Shown here piece by piece: positions 28,177 through 36,832 of a stretch of DNA of 64,000 nt. The stretch is from NCBI GenBank assembly GCA_900544815.1, contig UQWT01000001.1:18274-82273 (forward strand), in the 5' to 3' direction. The DNA is from an uncultured Bacteroidales bacterium (lineage in GTDB: Bacteria > Bacteroidota > Bacteroidia > Bacteroidales > UBA932). The first letter of the stretch is position 1; every line of letters starts with the position of its first letter. The notes under the pieces were generated by a model. It had not been told where the DNA came from. It did no database searches and saw nothing but the letters and a program-made list of their open reading frames with translations. The position numbers and the translations under genes were made by a program.

Positions 28177-29172
28177 ATGAATAGATTAATTGTATCTCCT
28201 TCTCCGCATATTCACGGGAAAGAGAGTACCGCAAAATTAATGAGGGATGTAGTTATAGCTCTTGTCCCCGCAGTTCTCGTTTCGGTATTCTTTTTCGGTC
28301 TCGCTGCTGTTAAATTGTTGGTTATAAGTGTTGTAGCCTGCGTTGCAGTTGAGTATCTGATAGAGAAATATCTTATGAAGTCCACAATCACTATTTGTGA
28401 TTGGTCTGCTGTTGTTACCGGAGTCTTGTTGTCATTAAACCTGCCTGTTGCCGCTCCATGGTGGATCCCTGTTGTGGGAGCTATAATAGCTATAGGTGTT
28501 GCAAAGATGACATTTGGTGGCTTGGGACAGAATATCTTTAACCCGGCTTTGGTTGCCCGTGTTTTCCTTTTAGTCTCATTCCCTGTAATCATGACAAATT
28601 GGGAAGCTCCTCATAGTTGGTTAGCATCCTCATTAGTTGATGCAACATCTGGAGCTACTCCTCTTGGAATTGTAAAGGAGGGCTTGGCAAACGGACAGAC
28701 TTTAGATGAGATTTTTACTGCAAATAATTTCTCTTACATTGAGATGTTGTTCTCAAGGATAGGTTCTTCCGGAGAGATATCTGCAGTAGCGCTTTTGATA
28801 GGTTTTGTATACCTTTTGATTAGAAAGGTAATCAAACCGCATATTCCGGTTGCAATTTTTGCAACGGTATTTGTATTCTCGGGGATTCTTTGGTTGTGTA
28901 ATCCGGAGCAGTTCACAGATCCTATCTTCAACCTTCTTACAGGTGGTATGTTGTTAGGCTCTATATTTATGGCTACAGATTATGTTACCTCACCTATGAG
29001 TACAAAAGGTATGGTTATATATGGTGTAGGCATAGGAATCTTGACAATCCTTATAAGAACATTTGGAGCTTATCCTGAGGGTATCTCATTTGCAATTCTT
29101 ATAATGAACTCTGTGGTTCCGTTGATTAATATGTATGTTAAACCTAAAAGATTTGCAAAGGAGGCAAAATAA
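28177..29172 (+). CDS. rnfD: Rnf complex subunit D
   Basis: 331 residues, about nine to ten membrane helices. The covalent-FMN motif S158-G-A-T161 (ATSGATPLG) is present, with T161 as the flavin attachment residue. RnfD is part of the ion-translocating core. The stop overlaps the rnfG start by one base (TAATG). Confidence 0.97.
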   Translation: MNRLIVSPSPHIHGKESTAKLMRDVVIALVPAVLVSVFFFGLAAVKLLVISVVACVAVEYLIEKYLMKSTITICDWSAVVTGVLLSLNLPVAAPWWIPVVGAIIAIGVAKMTFGGLGQNIFNPALVARVFLLVSFPVIMTNWEAPHSWLASSLVDATSGATPLGIVKEGLANGQTLDEIFTANNFSYIEMLFSRIGSSGEISAVALLIGFVYLLIRKVIKPHIPVAIFATVFVFSGILWLCNPEQFTDPIFNLLTGGMLLGSIFMATDYVTSPMSTKGMVIYGVGIGILTILIRTFGAYPEGISFAILIMNSVVPLINMYVKPKRFAKEAK

Positions 29173-29783
29173 TGGCAATACAATCATCATTTAAGAATAT
29201 GGTAGTGGTATTGAGCCTTGTATGCCTTGCTGCTGCCGCTGTTTTGGGCGGAGTATATGCTCTTACAAAGGAACCTATTGATGCTGCTCAGGTGGCAAAA
29301 ATCAATAATGCTATAGGTGGTGTGGTTCCGGAGTTTACCAATGATCCCTTTGCAGATAAATATGAGGTAGAGATGGAGGGAAAGAAGTTTGTTGTTTATC
29401 CTGCTGTAAATAACGGATCATCTGTTGGTTGTGCAATAGAATCCTTTACCACAAAGGGATTTGGCGGAAAGATTGTGCTTATGGTTGGTTTTACAGCTTC
29501 TGGTGAGATTAAAGGTGTATCTGTCATTTCGCATGCAGAGACTCCGGGCCTTGGTGCCAAGATTACAGATCCGTCGCAGCCTTTCGTAACACAGTTCCAA
29601 GGTAAGAACCCTGCAGATCCTAATTTTAAATTTGCTGTTAAAAAGGATGGCGGTAATTTGGATGCCATTACAGCTTCTACCATTACTTCAAGGGCCTATA
29701 TAGATGCTTTGGAGAGTGCGTATAAGGTATTTACTTCAATTAAAGAGAATAATAATGTAGCCGGAGGAACAGACAATGAATAA
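29172..29783 (+). CDS. rnfG: Rnf complex subunit G
   Basis: 203 residues. An N-terminal membrane helix (~8-30) and a periplasmic FMN-binding domain. The flavin motif, normally (S/T)GAT, reads T167-A-S-T170 (LDAITASTITS); the attachment Thr is kept but the Gly is Ala and the Ala is Ser. The variation may be normal in this phylum. It overlaps rnfE by 8 nt. Confidence 0.96.
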   Translation: MAIQSSFKNMVVVLSLVCLAAAAVLGGVYALTKEPIDAAQVAKINNAIGGVVPEFTNDPFADKYEVEMEGKKFVVYPAVNNGSSVGCAIESFTTKGFGGKIVLMVGFTASGEIKGVSVISHAETPGLGAKITDPSQPFVTQFQGKNPADPNFKFAVKKDGGNLDAITASTITSRAYIDALESAYKVFTSIKENNNVAGGTDNE

Positions 29784-30357
29784 ATTTAAGATTATAATAG
29801 AGGGACTTATCAAGAACAATCCTACGTTTGTCCTTGTCTTGGGTATGTGTCCAACTTTGGGTACGACTACCTCAGCTATAAACGGTCTTGGTATGGGATT
29901 GGCAACAACGTTTGTGCTGATTTTGTCAAATATGCTTATTTCAGCTGTTGCTCCTGTCATTCCGTCAAAAGTAAAGATACCGTGCTATATAGTCATTATC
30001 GCATCGCTTGTTACAGTGCTTCAGTTTATAATGCAGGCATTTACTCCCGGTCTGTATGAGACTTTGGGTCTGTTTATTCCTCTTATCGTTGTAAACTGTA
30101 TTGTACTTGGACGTGCTGAGGCGTATGCTTGCAAGCACTCTGTAGTTGAGTCTGCTTGTGACGGTCTTGGTATTGGTCTTGGTTTCTCATTGAGCCTAAC
30201 GGTAATAGGTTTTGTAAGGGAGTTGCTTGGCGGTCTTTCTATATTTGGCTGTAAGATTGCCCCTGCAGACGGAGTACTTGCATTTGTTCTGGCTCCGGGC
30301 GGATTCCTTGTACTTGGCTATTTGATGGTTCTGTTTAACAAGTATTTAAAAAAATAG
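29776..30357 (+). CDS. rnfE: Rnf complex subunit E
   Basis: 193 residues, six predicted membrane helices. The NqrD/RnfE family core is visible (FVLVLGMCPTLGTTTSAINGL and VVNCIVLGRAEA). RnfE and RnfA are homologous inverted-topology subunits of the ion channel. The start overlaps rnfG by 8 nt, which indicates translational coupling. Confidence 0.97.
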   Translation: MNKFKIIIEGLIKNNPTFVLVLGMCPTLGTTTSAINGLGMGLATTFVLILSNMLISAVAPVIPSKVKIPCYIVIIASLVTVLQFIMQAFTPGLYETLGLFIPLIVVNCIVLGRAEAYACKHSVVESACDGLGIGLGFSLSLTVIGFVRELLGGLSIFGCKIAPADGVLAFVLAPGGFLVLGYLMVLFNKYLKK

Positions 30358-30381
30358 TGCATACTGTAAATATTAATTGAT

Positions 30382-30987
30382 ATGGAATATATTTTAATAA
30401 TTATATCTGCGATATTCGTCAATAATATCGTATTGTCGCAATTCCTTGGAATATGTCCGTTTTTGGGCGTTTCCAATAAGGTATCAACTGCAATAGGAAT
30501 GGGCAGTGCAGTATGTTTTGTAATGGCCATTGCAACACTCTTTACATACTTGGTGCAGTACTATATTTTAGTCCCGCTGAATATTGAGTTCATGCAGACA
30601 ATCACCTTCATATTGGTTATTGCTGCACTTGTTCAGATGGTAGAGATTATTCTTAAGAAGGTAAGTCCTGCTCTTTATCAGGCTTTGGGAATATTCCTTC
30701 CACTTATAACAACCAACTGTGCCGTTTTGGGTATAGCTATAGTTGTTGTTTCAAAGGAGTTTGGCTTTGGAGGTGAGGCTCCTCATATGTTTAATCTTGC
30801 GGAGTCTGTAGTATATGCTGTTGCAACAGCGCTTGGATTTGGCCTTTCTTTAACTATTTTTGCAGGAATAAGAGAACAGATAGAGCTTTCAAATGTTCCT
30901 AAGGCATTTAAAGGGATTCCTATTGCCCTTATAACAGCCAGTATATTGGCTATGGCATTTATGGGATTCTCAGGCTTGGTAAAATAG
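30382..30987 (+). CDS. rnfA: Rnf complex subunit A
   Basis: 201 residues, six predicted membrane helices, with the NqrE/RnfA core ([21 protein letters not shown] and [12 protein letters not shown]). It is the last Rnf subunit of the operon. All six subunits (B, C, D, G, E, A) are complete, so a working ferredoxin:NAD+ oxidoreductase that pumps Na+ or H+ is expected. Confidence 0.97.
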   Translation: MEYILIIISAIFVNNIVLSQFLGICPFLGVSNKVSTAIGMGSAVCFVMAIATLFTYLVQYYILVPLNIEFMQTITFILVIAALVQMVEIILKKVSPALYQALGIFLPLITTNCAVLGIAIVVVSKEFGFGGEAPHMFNLAESVVYAVATALGFGLSLTIFAGIREQIELSNVPKAFKGIPIALITASILAMAFMGFSGLVK

Positions 30988-30994
30988 TATACAG

Positions 30995-31294
30995 ATGGAA
31001 AAGAAAAGAGCAATACAGGAGGTTATGACAGTTTTGGAGATAGAGGCACTGCTTAGAGAGTCAAAAGTTGACGAAGCATATTCTCAATTGATAGAGCTTT
31101 TAAAGGTTGAGGAGAGTAATGCTTACGCGTGGTATCTTCTTGGCGGTATCTACCGCAGGCAACAGATGTGGGGCGAGGCAATAAATGCATATAATCGTGC
31201 AAAGTTGATAGACCCGGCGTCTCCTGCTGCAACTGCCATAGATTCGATTTACGAGATTCTTAACTTTAGAAATACAGATTTGATGAATCCGTAA
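30995..31294 (+). CDS. Small TPR-repeat protein
   Basis: 99 residues, cytoplasmic, soluble. Two tetratricopeptide-like units are visible (~28-60 and ~61-95: AWYLLGGIYRRQQMWGEAIN, then AYNRAKLIDPASPAA). TPRs mediate protein-protein contacts. The ATG lies 7 nt after rnfA, so it is likely co-transcribed with the Rnf genes; a link to Rnf assembly is only a guess from position. A strong terminator follows. Confidence 0.8.
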   Translation: MEKKRAIQEVMTVLEIEALLRESKVDEAYSQLIELLKVEESNAYAWYLLGGIYRRQQMWGEAINAYNRAKLIDPASPAATAIDSIYEILNFRNTDLMNP

Positions 31295-31322
31295 TGATGG
31301 TATTGCTATAGGTATTACAAGT

Positions 31323-31362
31323 AAAGGGCGGTACAATATTGATGTGCCGCCCTTTGTTTTTT
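31323..31362 (+). terminator. Strong terminator after the Rnf operon
   Basis: A 12-bp stem (AAAGGGCGGTAC / GTGCCGCCCTTT, one G-U) with a 9-nt loop followed by GTTTTTTTG. It is a textbook rho-independent terminator for the rnf-TPR transcript; the opposing gltX gene ends 30 nt away. Confidence 0.9.
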
Positions 31363-31365
31363 TGT

Positions 31366-31401
31366 GCCGCCAACGCCAATGCTAACGCCAACGCTAACGC
31401 T
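31366..31401 (-). repeat. Hexamer array at the gltX 3' end
   Basis: About six consecutive GCYAAY units (GCCAAC, GCCAAT, GCTAAC, GCCAAC, GCTAAC). On the gltX strand the array opens with CGTTAG, in which TAG is the gltX stop codon (31394-31396), so the repeat and the coding end share bases. Confidence 0.75.
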
Positions 31402-33139
31402 GATTTGCCTCAATCCCGGCTTTTATTCTACGCAAAGCCTCCTCTTTTCCAATGAAGAATATGATATCCGCTATTCCCAATCCTTTTGCCTCCCCTACAA
31501 AGAAAAGCCTTAGGGTATTCATTATCTGCCCCATCTTCCATCCGTTCTCTTTAATATAGCCTGTTAAAGACTCCTCTATAGTGTGAACCTGCATATCCTT
31601 CTTCTCTAAGAATTCTGCCAAATTGCTGCAGATTCCGTTAGTCTGCTGAGAGGCTTTGCAGCAGTGATGCTCGCTATTGTTATGCTCGGTCTGCTCGTTA
31701 TGGCCGTGTCCGCAGCACCCGTGCAGTTGCCAAAAATCTTTGAACGCCATATTTTCAATATGCTTGTAAACCTGCTCTATCAGCGGTTTAACCTCAGGTG
31801 TAAAGAATTTCTTTACATCTGCTGCTGCGTATGTGGTTGGCGAAGCAAAAAGGTAGTGTGCTATATTCCAAAAATCCTTTACAAAATGGGCACGCTCTTT
31901 TATAAGGTTACAAACCATTACCACATATTTGAAAGGTATATGTCCGTTGCCAACGATTACCGAATCTCCGTTTGATTTGATTACCTCTGCCAACTTCTCA
32001 TTAATGATAGGCAGGAAATCTTGTGCGAGCTCTTTTGGTGAGCGTTTGCGCAGGTACTCCTGATTAAACCATTTGGCTTTTTCAGGATTGAATCTTGCCC
32101 CTGATTTAATAACTCTGTCGAGTGAGAATGCCTTAACCAATTCATCTATGGTGAAAAGTTCCTGTTCCGTTCCCGGGTTCCAACCTAAGAGTGCCAGCAT
32201 ATTTATAAAGGCATCCGGGAAGTAGCCATCCTCCCTGTATCCGCGTGAAATCTCTCCTGTTGGTGATACCCATTCCAAAGGAAATACAGGGAATCCAAGT
32301 CTGTCGCCATCCCTTTTGCTTAATTTACCTTTGCCATCCGGCTTTAACAGCAGTGAAAGGTGTGCGAACCGCGGCTGTGATTCCTGCCATCCGAATGCTT
32401 CGTAAAGCAGGTAATGCAGTGGGAGAGATGGCAGCCACTCTTCGCCACGTATAACCTCCGTTATCTCCATTAGATGATCATCTACTATGTTTGCAAGATG
32501 GTATGTTGGAAGTTCATCTGCACGTTTCCATAAAACTTTGTCATCCAATGTATCTGAATTGACTTCAATGTGACCGCGTATGAGATCGTCCATCTTAACT
32601 ATCCTGTTTTCGGGTGTCTTGAACCTTACAGTCCAGTTGGTTGTCTCACTAAGAAGCCTCTCTACCTCGTCGGGAGGCAGAGTAAGAGAGTTCCTAAGTT
32701 CCATCCTTGACTTATGGTTGTAGACAAAGGTCTCTTTGCGGGCCTCAGCCTCTTTTCTGCGTGTATCAAGCTCTTCGGCACTGTCAAAGGCATAATATGC
32801 GTTGCCGGATGCTATAAGTTGATCTGCATATTGCCTGTACAGATGTTTGCGCTGCGATTGTCTGTATGGGGCATGAGGGTGCCTCTCTGAAGCAACCTCA
32901 ACAACATTCCCATCTGCATCAACACCTTCGTTTGGGTATATGCCACACCAACGGAGCGAATCTATTATATACTTCTCTGCACCCGGTACAAATCGTTGTG
33001 AATCTGTGTCCTCTATTCTTAGGATAAAATCTCCATCCTCCTGTTTTGCGTACAAATAGTTGTACAGGGCTGTCCTAACACCACCCATATGTAGCGGACC
33101 TGTAGGACTGGGGGCAAATCTTACTCTTCTTTTTCTCAT
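31394..33139 (-). CDS. gltX: Glutamyl-tRNA synthetase with a His/Cys-rich insertion
   Basis: 581 residues, about 75 longer than usual. The class I catalytic domain is normal: SPTGPLHMGG (HIGH region, 11-20) and KLSKR (272-276). The anticodon-binding domain contains an insertion (~465-510) with H473, C475, C476, H478, H480, H486, H491, H492, C493, C494 and C504, which looks like a metal-binding loop. Family alignment resumes at IEESLTGYIKENGWKMGQIM. The gene follows ftsZ by 23 nt and is probably transcribed with the division cluster. No second gltX or glnS is in the window, so the charging specificity is not tested. Confidence 0.95.
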   Translation of the reverse strand: MRKRRVRFAPSPTGPLHMGGVRTALYNYLYAKQEDGDFILRIEDTDSQRFVPGAEKYIIDSLRWCGIYPNEGVDADGNVVEVASERHPHAPYRQSQRKHLYRQYADQLIASGNAYYAFDSAEELDTRRKEAEARKETFVYNHKSRMELRNSLTLPPDEVERLLSETTNWTVRFKTPENRIVKMDDLIRGHIEVNSDTLDDKVLWKRADELPTYHLANIVDDHLMEITEVIRGEEWLPSLPLHYLLYEAFGWQESQPRFAHLSLLLKPDGKGKLSKRDGDRLGFPVFPLEWVSPTGEISRGYREDGYFPDAFINMLALLGWNPGTEQELFTIDELVKAFSLDRVIKSGARFNPEKAKWFNQEYLRKRSPKELAQDFLPIINEKLAEVIKSNGDSVIVGNGHIPFKYVVMVCNLIKERAHFVKDFWNIAHYLFASPTTYAAADVKKFFTPEVKPLIEQVYKHIENMAFKDFWQLHGCCGHGHNEQTEHNNSEHHCCKASQQTNGICSNLAEFLEKKDMQVHTIEESLTGYIKENGWKMGQIMNTLRLFFVGEAKGLGIADIIFFIGKEEALRRIKAGIEANQR

Positions 33140-33162
33140 GATATAGCCTCTGTATTGTTTTG

Positions 33163-34620
33163 TTAATCTTGTGTTCTGTGTAAAAATGAATTGTCCGTTT
33201 CTATTGTCTGTATCCCATCTACCTCCTCTAATTTCATCCTTTCTTGTGTCCCGTTAAAATTATGGTCTGCAGAAACAGCGCGGCTTTCGGTCTCTCTCTT
33301 TGCAAGATTCCTGCGTTTAAAGGCAGGAACTGTTTCGAGGAGTGTTATGTCATCATCTGCCTCCAATATAAGAGCAGGCTTCCCTTTAGGCCTTTCGTAC
33401 GGTTTTACCTCCTGTTTGGGTATAACTGTACTAATCTCTTCTGTATGAGGGGCCTCTACAAATCCTGTCTTGCTGTAGTTAGATGTGTCTTGAGAAGGTT
33501 GCTGCACATCGTTTATAGTCTCTTCATCTATTACAACCCTTTTTACTGTTCCGGTTGACGGTGCGGAGAATGAATTGCTGTATCTGTCTCCCATTACAAC
33601 AATCTCCTCATCATCTTCGGAAACGAGCGGCAGGTTCTGTACGTTGAATCCGGTGGCAACAATGGTAATCCGTATCTTTGTCCCCATAGCCTCGTCAAAC
33701 ACAACACCTCTTTTGAACTTGTTTACCTGATTTCCGGTATAGTTGTTCACATAATCCATAATCTGAGACAGCTCGGCCATGGTAAGGTTACCCTCCTCCT
33801 TGCTCGATGTTATGTTCACAAGCGCTCCTTTAACCGTTGAGAGGTCGCAGTCGTTAAGCAGCGGTGATTCAAAAGCCCTTTGGACGGCCTCAATTGCTCT
33901 GTCGGGACCATCAGCCTCACCCTCACCCATAATTGCCATGCCGCCATCCTTCATAATCATCTTTACGTCTGCGAAGTCTACATTTATATATCCTCTCTTT
34001 GTTATCAGCTCCGCTATACTTTTTACAGCTGTATTAAGTACGGCATCAACCTTAGGAAATGCATCTACAACTGTAAGGTCTCCATATACTTCGTATAGTT
34101 TTTGGTTGTCTATAATAAGCAGAGAATCAACATGTTTTTGAAGCTCCTTAATACCTTTGATAGCTCTGCGTACAAACTCTTTGCCCTCATCTCTAAAAGG
34201 GAGTGTGACTACACCAACGGTGAGCAGCCCCATCTCCTTTGATACCTGCGCAACAACAGGAGCGGCACCGGTACCGGTACCACCACCCATTCCGGCGGTT
34301 ATGAAGGTCATCTCAATACCATTTTTAAGGGAGTTTTTTATGGCATCTACAGACTCCGATGCCGCCTTTCTTCCCCTTTCCGGATCACATCCGGCACCAA
34401 GACCTCTGGTAATATCGGACCCCAATGCTATTCTCTCTCCAACCTCAGATGACTCAAGCGCTTGGACATCTGTGTTGCAGATCATAAATTCCACATCCTT
34501 TATTCCTGTACGGAACATCTCAGACACTGCGTTGCTGCCGCCTCCGCCAACACCAATAACCTTTATTATAGACTTCCTGGAACTCCAGTTAGCCGGTTTT
34601 ACCATACCATTCTCATCCAT
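33163..34620 (-). CDS. ftsZ: Cell division protein FtsZ
   Basis: 485 residues. The tubulin-like GTPase core spans ~15-330, with GVGGGGSNAV at 23-32 and the GTP signature GGGTGTG at 112-118. A long linker (~335-465) and a short C-terminal peptide (DNSFLHRTQD) follow; the peptide normally binds FtsA. The N-terminal extension is short. It is the last division gene before gltX. Confidence 0.98.
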   Translation of the reverse strand: MDENGMVKPANWSSRKSIIKVIGVGGGGSNAVSEMFRTGIKDVEFMICNTDVQALESSEVGERIALGSDITRGLGAGCDPERGRKAASESVDAIKNSLKNGIEMTFITAGMGGGTGTGAAPVVAQVSKEMGLLTVGVVTLPFRDEGKEFVRRAIKGIKELQKHVDSLLIIDNQKLYEVYGDLTVVDAFPKVDAVLNTAVKSIAELITKRGYINVDFADVKMIMKDGGMAIMGEGEADGPDRAIEAVQRAFESPLLNDCDLSTVKGALVNITSSKEEGNLTMAELSQIMDYVNNYTGNQVNKFKRGVVFDEAMGTKIRITIVATGFNVQNLPLVSEDDEEIVVMGDRYSNSFSAPSTGTVKRVVIDEETINDVQQPSQDTSNYSKTGFVEAPHTEEISTVIPKQEVKPYERPKGKPALILEADDDITLLETVPAFKRRNLAKRETESRAVSADHNFNGTQERMKLEEVDGIQTIETDNSFLHRTQD

Positions 34621-34632
34621 ATACCAAAATCT

Positions 34633-36006
34633 TTATGCTTCGTTATCATCCTCTTTAAACATGTCGTTCAATGTGGTTTTCAACCTTGTAAACAGGCCAG
34701 GTCCCTCCTTTGTCTTCTTCTCCTTTTCATGTCTGCCGGCTGTAACCTCAATGAGTTCTGGCTCAAGTTCACCTATATTGGTATCGTTTTCAACCTCTGT
34801 AGTATCATTAATCTCAACATCCTCCTCAGCAACACTGTACGAAGCAGAATACCCGTCTCTCTCACTCTCCTCGGCACCCATCATAATAAGACCCACTGCA
34901 GTAGACAATGCAGGATCGTTCATCTCTATAACAGAATCTTCCGCCTCTATTACAGGTGCGCCCAAACTTGTTTCAATCCCTGTAATAACTTGAGCCAACT
35001 CCTTAATGTGCGCCAATTTTGATGTACCTCCGGTAAGTACCAATCCGGCTTTCAACTTGTCTTTATAGCCACTTCTTTCTATCTCATAATATACAGCTTC
35101 GAACAGCTCCGATGCGCGTGCCTCAATGATATTAGAAAGGAGTTTTACGGAGATCTCCCTTCCCTCTCTGCCGTTTATGCCGTTTACGAAAATCGTCTTT
35201 TTGTCTGCAGCAAGAGGGGAGTAGCAGCATCCGTGCTCAACCTTAAGCTGCTCTGCATTCTTTTCTGCTATGCTGCATCCAATCTTTATATCAGATGTTA
35301 TAATCTTGCCTCCAAATGGAATAACCGCAGCATGTCTTACTATATTGTTATGTATAATAAGAAGGTCTGTAGTACCACCGCCTATATCTACCATTGCAAC
35401 ACCAAGCTCCATCTCCTCTTCGCTAAGGACAGCCTTTGCAGATGCCATAGGTTCAAGGATAATCCTCTTTAAGTTAAGACCTGCCCTGTTTATTACATCT
35501 GCGGTATATACAGAGGAGTTTTTCTTCCCGACAAAGATCTTGAAGTTTGCTGTTATCTGTGTTCCTAACATACCCACCGGCTCTTGGGTAGGGGTAAAAT
35601 TATCTATGCTGTAGGACTGTGGTATAACATGAAGCACCTCCTCGTCTCCCTGTATAAAGGAGCCGTTCATGCTTGATATTATCTCATTTATCTCCTCTTC
35701 TGATATCAGCTCTTTTGGATTTGGCCTGTTGGTCTGGTATCCGTTTGTAACGCAACGTATATTCTGCCCGGCAATCCCAACATATACATCATTGAGCTTT
35801 ATGTTAAGCTGTTCCTCAACATCCTTAATTACAGGGACAAGAGATTGGAGAGTCTGGCGTATATTCATAACCTCGCCTCTGTTAATCCCTTTAGACGGCC
35901 TTTGACTGTATCCTATTATTCTGATACCTGTCTCCGTCATTTTACCAACAAGGCATACAATCTTTGTTGTACCTAAATCAATTGCAGCAATAAGTTTATC
36001 ATTCAT
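34633..36006 (-). CDS. ftsA: Cell division protein FtsA
   Basis: 457 residues. An actin-like ATPase that tethers FtsZ to the membrane. The start KLIAAIDLGTTKIVCLVG is the phosphate-1 motif, VDIGGGTTDLL is phosphate-2, and LTGGTSKL is the adenosine motif. A ~60-residue acidic linker precedes a C-terminal amphipathic segment (GLFTRLKTTLNDMFK) for membrane binding. It lies 12 nt before ftsZ. Confidence 0.97.
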   Translation of the reverse strand: MNDKLIAAIDLGTTKIVCLVGKMTETGIRIIGYSQRPSKGINRGEVMNIRQTLQSLVPVIKDVEEQLNIKLNDVYVGIAGQNIRCVTNGYQTNRPNPKELISEEEINEIISSMNGSFIQGDEEVLHVIPQSYSIDNFTPTQEPVGMLGTQITANFKIFVGKKNSSVYTADVINRAGLNLKRIILEPMASAKAVLSEEEMELGVAMVDIGGGTTDLLIIHNNIVRHAAVIPFGGKIITSDIKIGCSIAEKNAEQLKVEHGCCYSPLAADKKTIFVNGINGREGREISVKLLSNIIEARASELFEAVYYEIERSGYKDKLKAGLVLTGGTSKLAHIKELAQVITGIETSLGAPVIEAEDSVIEMNDPALSTAVGLIMMGAEESERDGYSASYSVAEEDVEINDTTEVENDTNIGELEPELIEVTAGRHEKEKKTKEGPGLFTRLKTTLNDMFKEDDNEA

Positions 36007-36011
36007 AGTGT

Positions 36012-36830
36012 CTATATGGTATTAGAAGCTTTTTTATTTTTACTGTTTCTTTTTTTACAAACAATCTGGCCTTTGTACTTTAAATTGACAATATTGTATT
36101 TAAGCCATCCTACACTTGGTATAACATTGTTGTAGAACGATGCAAGTTTGTCAAATTTTTTCTCAATATTGTTGAGGTCGCCAAAGACAATCTGCTGGTC
36201 TCCCACTCTCGGACTCAAATACAGATCACCGTTGTCTGCTACATAAATCTGTTCTATCTGTGCAGTCCAAAAAGGGTTATCCTGCAGATATACAGCTAAA
36301 TTATATATTCCATCTATCCAACCCTCAATCCCCGGCAGGGCATTGCCTCTGTATCCGTTATATAGCTCAACAGGTATATGTCCGCTCACAACAGGAACAT
36401 ACGATGTAAAGTTTTCCGCAAGAGGGAAAATATATTTTGTGTCATCTATGTAGAAGCCTCCGTTACTGCTCTCTATCCTTATTATGGGCTTGCGTTGGGT
36501 AATGTTTATAACCATTTTCCCATCTATGTTAAGAAAAGCCTGGCTTTTTCTTATCATGCACCTCTTGTTTAGAAGCTCCTCCAAGCCGGAGAGATTGATG
36601 CTGTCTACCCTCCTTCCTTTTATCTTCCCGTAAAAGTCGTTTATAATGTCAATAACATCGTCGCTGTTTACAAAACGGTTCTGTGCGCTGTCTAAGATAA
36701 CCACCTTTATCTCCCTGCACAGTTCGTTGTTCCTGCCCTTTTTACCAAGCGTTGCGGCAAAATAAAAGTAGAAGGCGGCAGCGGCCGTGAGGAGCAGTAT
36801 CCCTATATATTTCAGAACCTTTACAAACAT
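36012..36830 (-). CDS. ftsQ: Cell division protein FtsQ
   Basis: 272 residues. A cytoplasmic tip, one membrane helix (~8-27) and a periplasmic part with a POTRA-like segment (~40-110: VVILDSAQNRFVNSDDVIDI). Sequence identity to E. coli FtsQ is low, as is usual for this phylum, but size, topology and the slot between murC and ftsA identify it. The C terminus is strongly basic. Confidence 0.9.
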   Translation of the reverse strand: MFVKVLKYIGILLLTAAAAFYFYFAATLGKKGRNNELCREIKVVILDSAQNRFVNSDDVIDIINDFYGKIKGRRVDSINLSGLEELLNKRCMIRKSQAFLNIDGKMVINITQRKPIIRIESSNGGFYIDDTKYIFPLAENFTSYVPVVSGHIPVELYNGYRGNALPGIEGWIDGIYNLAVYLQDNPFWTAQIEQIYVADNGDLYLSPRVGDQQIVFGDLNNIEKKFDKLASFYNNVIPSVGWLKYNIVNLKYKGQIVCKKRNSKNKKASNTI

Positions 36831-36832
36831 TG

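Noticed and set aside
31371..31401. Hexamer array as coding repeat (Ala-Asn) of an extended protein
   Set aside because: The frame is closed at the gltX stop, and the arrays also occur outside any reading frame elsewhere.
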